DNA of 64,000 bases from JARRPM01 sp963792815. GTDB lineage: Bacteria; Pseudomonadota; Gammaproteobacteria; Pseudomonadales; Halieaceae. The DNA lies in contig CAWBXR010000012.1 of assembly GCA_963792815.1 (NCBI GenBank), positions 310,001 to 374,000 of the forward strand, written 5' to 3'. The position numbers were made by a program, and so were the translations under genes. Below, piece by piece: positions 57,351 through 64,000 of the stretch; the first letter of the stretch is position 1, and each line of letters begins with the position of its first letter. The notes beneath the pieces are model-generated. The model saw only the letters and a list, made by a program, of their open reading frames with translations. It searched no databases and was not told the DNA's origin.

Positions 57351-58312
57351 TACGCCTCCAGCGCGCCACCACAGCTGCTGCCCTGCCCCGCGGCGCAACC
57401 GTAACAGTGCTCGCCGGTGCGAATGGGAACGCCCGCCAGACGGGCGCCCGTGGGCAGGTCGGTGATATGCCGGCGCCGGTCGCTACCCAACAGAGGCAGG
57501 TCCAGCATCTGGTTGAAGTCGCAGTCATAGACGTAGCCCTGCCAGTCGACACTGAGCAGGTCGCGACACATCAGCGTATCCAGGTTGGCCGCACTGAAAT
57601 TATCCCGCAGCAGCTGCATGTACTCCAGGTACGTGCCCTGGGCCAGCAGCACCGCGCCGAAGCGGCTGATGGGCATGTTGGTAATGGTAAACAACTGGTC
57701 GAACTGAATATTGAAACGCTCGCCCAGTTCCCGCCGGTAATCCTCCTGCAGGACGGCCTGGGGTGGCGGCAGCACGGGGCCCACCGGGTTGTACACCAGG
57801 TTCAGGACCAGGCCTGGCTCACGGGCGTAACCCAGCTCGTTGAGGCGGCGAATAGCCCTGATGCTGTCCGCGTAGACCCCCTTGCCGCGCTGCTCCTGGA
57901 CGTTGTCCTCGAGGTAACAGGGCAGCGACGCCGTGATTTCCACCGACTGGCTCGCCAGGAACTCTGCGAGATCTTCCTGCCCCGGCTCGAACAGCACGGT
58001 CAGGTTGCAGCGGTCGATGACACGGGCGCCCAGCGCCCTGGCGGCTGCCACCAGGTAGCGAAAATGGGGGTTGAGTTCCGGCGCACCGCCGGTCAGGTCC
58101 AGCACCCTGATGTTCTCTCTTGCCACCAGGGCCAGCACCTGGTCGATGGTTTCCAGCGCCATCGACTCGGTGCGGGTGGGGCCGGCGTTGACGTGGCAGT
58201 GGACGCAGCTGAGGTTACAGACATAACCCAGGTTGACCTGGAGAGTGCTGAGTTCACCGCGCGCGATGGGTGGAAAATCAGTTTCCAGCAGAAGCGGCCG
58301 GGTATCCTGCAT
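57350..58312 (-). CDS. arsS: Arsenosugar biosynthesis radical SAM protein ArsS
   Basis: A 320-residue radical SAM enzyme that adds a 5'-deoxyadenosyl group to methylated arsenic in arsenosugar formation. The [4Fe-4S] motif CxxxCxxC is CNLSCVHC, preceded by LQVNLGYV. LTGGAPELNPHFRYLV is the SAM-binding GGE-like segment. The C-terminal domain has CRDLLSVDWQGYVYDCDFNQ and a CAAGQGSSCGG end, where some relatives carry selenocysteine; here these are ordinary Cys codons. It leads a three-gene arsS - TIGR04283 - TIGR04282 unit. No arsM methyltransferase was recognised nearby. Confidence 0.93.
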   Translation of the reverse strand: MQDTRPLLLETDFPPIARGELSTLQVNLGYVCNLSCVHCHVNAGPTRTESMALETIDQVLALVARENIRVLDLTGGAPELNPHFRYLVAAARALGARVIDRCNLTVLFEPGQEDLAEFLASQSVEITASLPCYLEDNVQEQRGKGVYADSIRAIRRLNELGYAREPGLVLNLVYNPVGPVLPPPQAVLQEDYRRELGERFNIQFDQLFTITNMPISRFGAVLLAQGTYLEYMQLLRDNFSAANLDTLMCRDLLSVDWQGYVYDCDFNQMLDLPLLGSDRRRHITDLPTGARLAGVPIRTGEHCYGCAAGQGSSCGGALEA

Positions 58313-58339
58313 AACTTTGGAGCCATCCTGTCAGGTGAC

Positions 58340-58366
58340 AAACCGGAGGCGCCCTGCCGCCGGTTT
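58340..58366 (-). terminator. Possible terminator downstream of slt
   Basis: AAACCGG and CCGGTTT form a 7-bp stem around a 13-nt GC-rich loop, between the slt stop and the arsS start. The U-tract on the minus strand is weak (TTTGT), so termination is plausible but uncertain. Confidence 0.35.
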
Positions 58367-58378
58367 TATTCCGGGGCG

Positions 58379-60318
58379 TCAGTATTTAGCTTTGAACTCC
58401 GCCGGGGTGAGCAGGCTGCGAGTATCGCCCATCAGGTACTGGAATACCACGTTGTAGAACAACACGGCCTGGACGTATTCGCGGGTCTCCTTATAGGGAA
58501 TGGTGTCTATCCAGACATCCACCGGCACCCCCTGCCCCGGCTTGTTGCGCCAGCGGTTAACCCGGTGTGGGCCTGCATTATATGCCGTAAGGGCAAAAAC
58601 CCGGTTGCCGTCAAAGCGATCGAGCAGTTGGCGATAGTAGGCGCTGCCCAGCAATACGTTGTGCTCCACGTCAAACAGGTCGGAACTCGACTGGCGCTTG
58701 CCCAGGGACGAGGCGACCTCCCTGCCGGTTGCCGGCATCAGTTGCATCAGGCCACGGGCACCCACCGGCGACTGGGCCCAGGGATAAAAAGCGCTCTCCC
58801 TGCGGGCGATAGCCATCAGCTCGGTGCTCGGCACTTTCTGGATGGAGGCATTGCGCTGGAAAGCCTCCCGGTAGGGGTCGGGAAACGCAGGTCCAGCGCG
58901 TCCCATGACTGGGCCCGGGAGGCGGCGTCGATGGCCATCCGGTACCATCCCTGCTGCGACGCCAGTTGGGCCAATTGCTCGTTGCGCCCCTTGTCCTGCT
59001 CCTGCAGCAGGTAATACCACTCTGAATGGGCCAGGCTGTATGACTCGTGGAAATTGAGCTCACCGACCCGCCTGACCACCGGCAGTTGGCGCAAGTCACC
59101 GGCAGTGACCGGGTCCAGCTCCGGGGTCTGGTGGTTAAAGGAATAGGCCTTCCCGAGCTTGTCAGAGGCGAGAAACCCGTGGAAGCTTCGCTCCCGGGAA
59201 ACCTCGTCGAAAATGGCGTTGGCTGCCCTGGTATCACCCTGTTTTTCCAGTATGACGCCCTGCCAGTAGCGCCAGCTCTCGTGCCCGCGTCGCTCATCCG
59301 AGAGCAGCGGCATGGTCTGGGCCAGCGCCGACCAGTCCTGCTCCGCCAGCAGCCAGCGCAGGCGCAACTCAACCAGTTTGTCCTCTTGCAGGCGCGCAAG
59401 CGCCTCCTCGTCCAGCCAGGGCGCGAGATCCTCGTCCTCGGCAAACAGGCCATACAGCGCAATCGCATACTCCACCTGGCGGGCCTGCTGCGGGGTGAAT
59501 TCCAGTTCCCGCTGGTAGTCGGCCCAGTATTGCAGGGCCGTGGCGGGACTGTAGCGCGCCAGCAGGGCAAGGCCGTAACTGGCGATATCCGCCGAATAGG
59601 GGCTGTCGGGGGGCAGGGACTGCCGGCGCATCTTGTCCGGCTGTTGGTAGACCGCCAGCAATTTGTCGGCCCAGGGCGCGAGCTCAGGACTGGCCTGTTT
59701 GGCCACATAGGTCATGAGGTTGCGCTGGCGGGCCTCAAAGGCCTTTAGCTGGCGCGCCCAGACGATGTCATCGGTCAACTGGCCCGCCGCTATCCAGGCG
59801 CTGAACAGCGGGTCACAGGCGTCGGGGCGTGATTCGCCGGCATCCCACAGGCCTGCGGCGCCCTCCCAGGCGACAGCGGTATCACCCGCCGCCAGCCGCG
59901 CACGAAAGTAATAGCACTTCAATTCAACTCCCGCGGGCTCGTCGGCTTTAACCGCCAGGAAATCCTGCCAGCGACCGTCCCGCCCGGCCTCCCTGAGATA
60001 GGCGTTGGTATAGCGATTGGGCAATGGCGAGCCGGCGGACCGGCTGATAAAGCGCAGGGCATCCGCCGGGCGGACCCCGCCGGACTGGCGCGTGAGCTGG
60101 TAGTAATCCAGGTACATGGCCAGGGGGTAGTCCTCAAGCCCCGGGCGCAATTGTTCGTATTCGGTCCAACGCCCCTTGTTGACGGCCTTCAGTGCCGCGT
60201 CGTACTGCCGACGCTCACTGGCGAGGGCATCCTCGGCAGTTTCGGTGGCCGCCAGGGCGGTAGTCAGGGAACTGGGGAGCAGGAAAACCAGCAGGAAAAC
60301 TCGGACCCGAAACCTCAC
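58379..60318 (-). CDS. slt: Soluble lytic murein transglycosylase (single-base frameshift)
   Basis: A periplasmic Slt70-type enzyme cleaving peptidoglycan glycan strands, ~646 residues after repair. The signal peptide (FLLVFLLPSSLTTALA) precedes a long superhelical U-domain (RRQYDAALKAVNKGRWTEYE, LALLARYSPATALQYWADYQ). One C is missing at 58880-58882. Restoring it gives LDLRFPDPYREAFQRNASIQ and the catalytic domain: ELMAIARRESAFYPWAQSPV with the catalytic Glu around residue 505, GARGLMQLMPATGREVA, and the AYNAGPHRVNRW block. It ends YLMGDTRSLLTPAEF. It follows hsp20 on the same strand. Confidence 0.92.
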
Positions 60319-60531
60319 GGGAAATAACCTCTTATCACAGGAAACACGTCATTGCGGCGACCTCTGCGGGACGTCGCTCAAGCGGGTAGATTGATCTGTG
60401 AGAGTGAGGAAAGCAAGGGGGGAACGGGATATTGTGTGTGTGCAACGAAAAGGCGCCCGGAGCGAACGAACTCCCGGGGCAACCACAGGCAACCCCACTG
60501 CCTTGCGTTCTGTCGCCGCTGGCGCAGGCTG

Positions 60532-60558
60532 CCCGGGGCGAAGAGTATCCACCCCGGG
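60532..60558 (-). other. GC-rich hairpin between hsp20 and slt
   Basis: CCCGGGG and CCCCGGG arms separated by 13 nt, about 14 bp beyond the hsp20 stop. There is no U-tract on the minus strand. It may attenuate transcription from hsp20 into slt or protect the transcript end. Confidence 0.35.
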
Positions 60559-60571
60559 TTCCCTGGTTGCC

Positions 60572-60994
60572 TTAATCGACGCTTATACGCCGGCGCTCCG
60601 CCGCCTTGGGCACCAGCTTCGGTGCTTCGAGCTTCAGTACGCCATCCTTGAAAGACGCCTTGATGTCCTCTTCCTTGACATCCGTACCCAGGTTGAAGCT
60701 GCGCATATACTTCCCGTAGCGCCGCTCCTGGCGAATCACTTTGCCGTCCTTCTCTTCCTTGTCTTCCCTGCTGGACTCTGCCTCGAGGGTGAGCACGCCG
60801 TCCTTGACGTGGATATGGATATCCTCTTTCGCCACGCCGGGCAATTCGGCGCTGATTTCGTAGTGGTTATTCGCTTCCTTGATGTCAACCCGCGGCGCGA
60901 AAAACGAACCGCCACGCGACTCGTACTGCTGGGGCCAGGCATCACCAAAAAAACGATCAATATCAAACAGATTGCTACGTGGTATTAAAGACAT
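60572..60994 (-). CDS. Small heat-shock protein (Hsp20/alpha-crystallin)
   Basis: A 140-residue ATP-independent holdase chaperone. The alpha-crystallin domain (~33-125) shows FFAPRVDIKEANNHYEISAE, LPGVAKEDIHIHVKDGVLTL and the closing FKDGVLKLEAPKL. The C-terminal RRRISVD contains the I-x-V anchor. The N-terminal arm, LIPRSNLFDIDRFFGDAWP, is typical of class A proteins. AGGAGG precedes the ATG. A sigma-32-type promoter lies upstream, at 61039-61067. Confidence 0.94.
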   Translation of the reverse strand: MSLIPRSNLFDIDRFFGDAWPQQYESRGGSFFAPRVDIKEANNHYEISAELPGVAKEDIHIHVKDGVLTLEAESSREDKEEKDGKVIRQERRYGKYMRSFNLGTDVKEEDIKASFKDGVLKLEAPKLVPKAAERRRISVD

Positions 60995-61038
60995 TCGACA
61001 CCTCCTTTTTCAATGCGGTCTGTCTTACCCTGGCAAAT

Positions 61039-61067
61039 AAATGGGGTCAGAGTCAGTCGCTTTCAAG
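61039..61067 (-). promoter_or_regulatory. Sigma-32 (RpoH) heat-shock promoter for hsp20
   Basis: Read on the minus strand: CTTGAAA, a 14-nt spacer, then CCCCATTT. This agrees fully with the heat-shock consensus CTTGAAA-N11-16-CCCCATNT and lies ~45-75 bp before the hsp20 start. A caution: the GGGGTCAGAGT string inside it also occurs in dispersed repeats of other bacteria. Confidence 0.7.
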
Positions 61068-61219
61068 AGAGCGAAAACACAAACCCAACGGGAATTGATC
61101 CAGCTCAAGCACCGCCCGAGGGTTGCGTAAACTCGACGTGGCACGGATAATCCGCAGCGTCCGCATACCGGACGGCCCGGAGCCGGGGCGTGCCATAGAC
61201 GCCCCCCCGCGAAAATAAC

Positions 61220-61295
61220 CCGCCTGTAGCTCAGTGGATAGAGCAACCGCCTCCTAAGCGGTAGGTCATAGGTTCAACTCCTATCAGGCGGACCA
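61220..61295 (+). tRNA. tRNA-Arg (anticodon CCU)
   Basis: A 76-nt cloverleaf including encoded CCA. The 7-bp acceptor stem CCGCCTG / CAGGCGG pairs perfectly, followed by discriminator A and CCA. The D-arm is GCTC-AGTGGATA-GAGC. The anticodon stem ACCGC / GCGGT encloses the loop CTCCTAA, giving anticodon CCT (CCU), which reads AGG. The T-arm ATAGG-TTCAACT-CCTAT is complete. The gene lies alone between hsp20 and a hypothetical membrane protein. tRNA 3' ends are common integration sites, and gene content changes to the right. Confidence 0.93.
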
Positions 61296-61481
61296 TTTTC
61301 AACAGGGTGCATTCCGCTCACCCTCGACATTCCACGAATACTTATTATACTCGGCGCGGTCCCGCGGCCATTTACCTGAGCGGCTTGAAAACCGGCTTAC
61401 TGATCCGGCTTGATGGGCACGGCGCGCACAGCGCCATTAACGCACTGGAGGTATAGCCCTCGGACACCCGGGGGACTGGGT

Positions 61482-62180
61482 ATGCAAATCACACTCTCAC
61501 CTGGAAAAGTACTGCGTTGCCTGCTCGCAATGATCTTGCTTCTGCTGCTGGCCAATTGCCTGGGTATCGCGTGGTTTATTGTCTATCCGCCAGAAGTACG
61601 CATGCCCCTGCTGGTGAACTTATTCAACTTCAACCTCGAAGCGAATATCCCCACGCTGTACTCCGCATGCCAGCTGGCGCTGGCTGCCACGCTGCTTCTG
61701 AGTGTGGGAGTGGCTCTAAAGAATACTCGCCGGCCCTGCACCGCGTGGATCGCCCTTGCAGTCCTGTTCCTGTTCCTGGCCATCGACGAGGCTAGCTCGA
61801 TTCACGAGCAGCTTACCGTCATCACGCGCGAAGCGCTGGGTACGTCGGGATACCTGTTTTTCGCCTGGGTCATTCCGTACGGTATCGCGACCCTGCTATT
61901 GTTCCTGCTGTTTGCAAAATTCCTGTTCGATCTGCCAGCGCGTACCCGAAGTTTGTTCGTTCTTTCCGGGGCCGTTTACCTGGCCGGCGCCGTCGGCTTC
62001 GAAATGCTGGGTGGTCGCTATCTCACATCACCCGGTGCGACCGAGGTGGTTTACTCGGTGATTTACACGCTGGAAGAACTCTTCGAAATGACAGGCATCG
62101 CACTATTCGTCTATGCGATTTTGAATTACGCCACGGCGGAGTTTTCGCGACTGACCTATGTGATCAGCGAGAACGTATGA
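61482..62180 (+). CDS. Hypothetical multi-pass membrane protein
   Basis: A 232-residue protein with about six hydrophobic helices (for example LLAMILLLLLANCLGIAWFI, LALAATLLLSVGVAL and WIALAVLFLFLAIDEASSIH). A conserved-looking IDEASSIHEQ segment follows a helix, and a Glu-rich YTLEELFEMTGIAL comes near the end. I do not recognise the family. IDEASSIHE is reminiscent of metal-binding acidic/His segments in multi-pass proteins. The start at 61482 follows GGGGGACTGGG; an upstream in-frame ATG at 61410 would add a non-hydrophobic extension. Confidence 0.65.
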   Translation: MQITLSPGKVLRCLLAMILLLLLANCLGIAWFIVYPPEVRMPLLVNLFNFNLEANIPTLYSACQLALAATLLLSVGVALKNTRRPCTAWIALAVLFLFLAIDEASSIHEQLTVITREALGTSGYLFFAWVIPYGIATLLLFLLFAKFLFDLPARTRSLFVLSGAVYLAGAVGFEMLGGRYLTSPGATEVVYSVIYTLEELFEMTGIALFVYAILNYATAEFSRLTYVISENV

Positions 62181-62302
62181 TGCGGATCCCGCACTCGAGC
62201 CCAGGATGAGCAGGTCTTGGTGATCGCCCTCTTCCAACGACGGCGCCAGGATCTTCTGCAGATGCAGCACTCGACAGCAAACTCCACTGGATGGTTTACC
62301 CC

Positions 62303-62602
62303 ATGAGCACTATTCCCAGCCACGAGCAACCCACCACCCCGCAAGAGTGCATCGATACCTGGCGTGACAGGGGGCGTATCCCGACGCCCACCCCCAGCGG
62401 GAGCATCATGGATATGCTGATCATTCACCTGATCGAGGCGACTGCGATCGACGGCATACCGATAGACCTGGTGGTTGAGGCCCGGGCGAGCAAGCGCGCC
62501 CCATATAAACGGTTCGCGGTGGTGTTCAGCCATGACAGGCCGACCCAGGAGTACCCCGTTCCGACACTGTGGGTCAGGAACGGACAGAGCGCCTGGCTTT
62601 AG
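62303..62602 (+). CDS. Small hypothetical protein
   Basis: A 99-residue open frame starting MSTIPSHEQPTTPQECIDTW. It is soluble in character, with YKRFAVVFSHDRPTQEYPVP near the end. No domain is recognised. An in-frame ATG at 62291 adds four residues. Codon use is plausible but the upstream region lacks a strong ribosome-binding site. It may be a real gene of the region right of the tRNA. Confidence 0.4.
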   Translation: MSTIPSHEQPTTPQECIDTWRDRGRIPTPTPSGSIMDMLIIHLIEATAIDGIPIDLVVEARASKRAPYKRFAVVFSHDRPTQEYPVPTLWVRNGQSAWL

Positions 62603-63045
62603 CTTTTATCCACTCACCGGGCACCGGGCGATACCAAATAGCGTACCCCGGCGTGAGTGACGCTTCCGGGCATCGCGAACAAAGGGCGCAGATTCATACC
62701 AAGTGGTGCGGAGTTTGCAGGCCAGACGACCGTGGTGCAGGACAATGAAGCTACTGAAATGACAACCAACCTCGCCCTCCCTTGCAGGCGGGGATAGAGG
62801 TTTGAGCCTGTTTTGCATCGTTCCCATGAAACCGCAACTGGACGCAGCCGTATGACGCTGCAGATTCTAAGCGTCCGGAGGGCGACACCTTTCAGGTATC
62901 CCGGGCCGCTAGAATGAGGTCCGAATCGGCTCAAGTAAAGTACCGGAAACTGTATAGATTTGATTATGCAATAACTCCCAGTTTTTGATACATTCATTCC
63001 CCAATCCGCAGCCCTGCCTAAAAAGACAATTCAAGGACATCGTTC
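62603..63045 (+). other. Intergenic region without recognisable gene
   Basis: About 440 bp. Minus-strand open frames here lack motifs, and their composition falls towards A/T near the methyltransferase gene. I see no RNA gene, repeat or clear promoter. The A/T-rich 62935-63000 stretch probably holds the promoter of the gene at 63046. Confidence 0.4.
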
Positions 63046-63771
63046 ATGCCACAACTTGATACCAAGCTCCACTTGAACATGTTGGAGAGAGGAAAAAAAC
63101 GTCGCTTATTGGAGGCAGAGAAAAAGCGTCCTTCAATAATCCAAAGAATATTAAATCAGTTTCAGCAGTTGATGACGGGCAAGAATACACAGAACTCCGA
63201 TAAGAAAGATATTTATGGTCTGGAATGGGGCGACCCGGAGACTCAATCGACCCTTGCGCATGTTCGAGATCATTTCCTGAAACCCTACCTCTCCCCAGCT
63301 ACAACCGTATTGGAAATTGGGCCGGGTGGCGGAAGGTGGACGCGCTATATGCTGGATGCAAAGAAGGTTTATGCCGTTGACTACCACCAGGAGCTTCTGG
63401 ATGAACTGCGCTCTAACTATGACTCTCCAAAGGTAGTCCACATTTTAAACAACGGCGATGACTTCCCTGGCGTTCCCGATGGCTCGGTTGATTTTTTATT
63501 TTCTTTCGGCACATTTGTGCACCTTGATGTGGACATTATTGCTCGATACCTGCAAAACATGAAACCCGTCCTGGCTGAGCATGCCAATGTAGTTATTCAG
63601 TACTCCGACAAGACAAAAGACAAAGCCAAAGATAACCCGACATTTTCGGAAAATACTCCCCACTTAATGCGGCAACTCTTGTTATCGAGTGGCTATACCA
63701 TCGTGGAAGAAGAATTAAACATATTGGATCACAGTTCCATTGTTCGTTTCGTTATCTCCAAAACCGACTGA
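63046..63771 (+). CDS. SAM-dependent methyltransferase, AT-richer than neighbours
   Basis: A 241-residue class I methyltransferase. Motif I is TTVLEIGPGGGRWTRYML (about residue 95), the acidic end of beta-2 is VYAVDYHQELLDEL, and motif IV is FLFSFGTFVHLDVDII. A charged N-terminal extension (~1-55) rich in Lys/Arg/Gln precedes it. Such enzymes next to polysaccharide genes often methylate sugars, but nothing in the window shows the substrate. Codon use is visibly more A/T-ending than in the rest of the window, suggesting horizontal transfer. Confidence 0.82.
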   Translation: MPQLDTKLHLNMLERGKKRRLLEAEKKRPSIIQRILNQFQQLMTGKNTQNSDKKDIYGLEWGDPETQSTLAHVRDHFLKPYLSPATTVLEIGPGGGRWTRYMLDAKKVYAVDYHQELLDELRSNYDSPKVVHILNNGDDFPGVPDGSVDFLFSFGTFVHLDVDIIARYLQNMKPVLAEHANVVIQYSDKTKDKAKDNPTFSENTPHLMRQLLLSSGYTIVEEELNILDHSSIVRFVISKTD

Positions 63772-64000
63772 GCTGACTCAGAGCCCCCCCATAGGCACAT
63801 TCCAGCCCGTGTAGAGGAGCGCCTATACTCTGCACGGTACCCCTGTGATCGATTGGGGCTGGAAGGGCCCTGGTGATCGACCATCCATTGCACCTTGAAA
63901 GTAACGGTCGGCTTGAGCTGATATGATGGCTCGCTACCCGCTCGTTACCACGTTTGTAGTTGCCCCTAGCATGGGCAATCAGCTGCTGCGCATCGCACCC
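63772..64000. other. Right window edge, unidentified
   Basis: No complete gene. A frame on the minus strand stays open to the window edge (reading AQQLIAHARGNYKRGNERVA) and could be the end of a truncated gene. A plus-strand ATG at about 63922 also opens a frame. GTGATCGA occurs twice at about 63845-63880. None is enough for a call. Confidence 0.3.

Noticed and set aside
57350..58312. ArsS as a selenoprotein
   Set aside because: The C-terminal positions that are selenocysteine in some relatives are ordinary Cys codons here; no in-frame TGA is present.
57407..59014. Plus-strand frame of ~535 codons opposite arsS and slt
   Set aside because: It spans two genes with catalytic motifs on the other strand; no motif of its own.
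63772..64000. Possible insertion-sequence end at the right edge
   Set aside because: Only a partial open frame and a duplicated GTGATCGA were visible; no transposase motif or terminal inverted repeat could be established.

Overview
The window is GC-rich, densely coded DNA from a gammaproteobacterium. The gene content fits a marine Cellvibrionales/Halieaceae-like heterotroph: a wax-ester synthase/DGAT, many SDR and acyl-CoA enzymes, an IscR-controlled SUF operon with SufT, an arsenosugar cluster, and the retropepsin / 7TM-transglutaminase / ATP-grasp triad. This placement is an inference from gene content; no 16S gene is present.

Layout. 1-4.2 kb: end of valS, a free cold-shock protein, a membrane-anchored cold-shock-domain protein and a methyltransferase. 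4.2-8.7 kb: a TPR/TonB-like periplasmic protein, a WS/DGAT with a Lys/Ala-rich tail, a LysR remnant and a TatD nuclease. 8.7-19 kb: RapA, then a degradative block (Baeyer-Villiger-type monooxygenase, alpha/beta hydrolase, two SDRs, acyl-CoA carboxyltransferase, enoyl-CoA hydratase, family III CoA-transferase). 19-26 kb: a diguanylate cyclase, an AraC regulator, a DUF748 giant, SprT and a phosphotransferase. 26-30.5 kb, minus strand: patatin lipase, acyl-CoA synthetase and TesB. 30.7-38 kb, plus strand: a compact operon of DUF1445, pxpA, pxpB, pxpC, DUF4392, D-amino-acid aminotransferase, alanine racemase, then a MATE exporter. 38-46 kb, minus strand: an SDR with a twin-arginine leader, then iscR-sufBCDS-A-type-sufT-sufE. 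46-55 kb, plus strand: retropepsin-like protease, 7TM transglutaminase-like protein, ATP-grasp ligase, an AsmA-like giant, ppx and a PilZ protein. 56-61 kb, minus strand: two arsenosugar glycosyltransferases, arsS, slt and hsp20. 61.2-64 kb: a tRNA-Arg(CCU) followed by poorly recognisable, more AT-rich DNA.

The most interesting system is the 30.7-36.6 kb operon. DUF1445 and DUF4392 are the two halves of the mammalian mitochondrial D-glutamate cyclase. Here they are separate genes bracketing the three 5-oxoprolinase subunits, and D-amino-acid aminotransferase and alanine racemase follow. Read together this is a D-glutamate / 5-oxoproline / D-alanine salvage pathway.

Eleven genes, including the normally indispensable sufB and alr, are each broken by one single-base indel. 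In every case a one-base correction restores a family-length protein. Sequencing or assembly error is the most economical explanation, so these are annotated as genes with a frameshift. The LysR remnant is different: it has lost most of its effector domain and is a true pseudogene.
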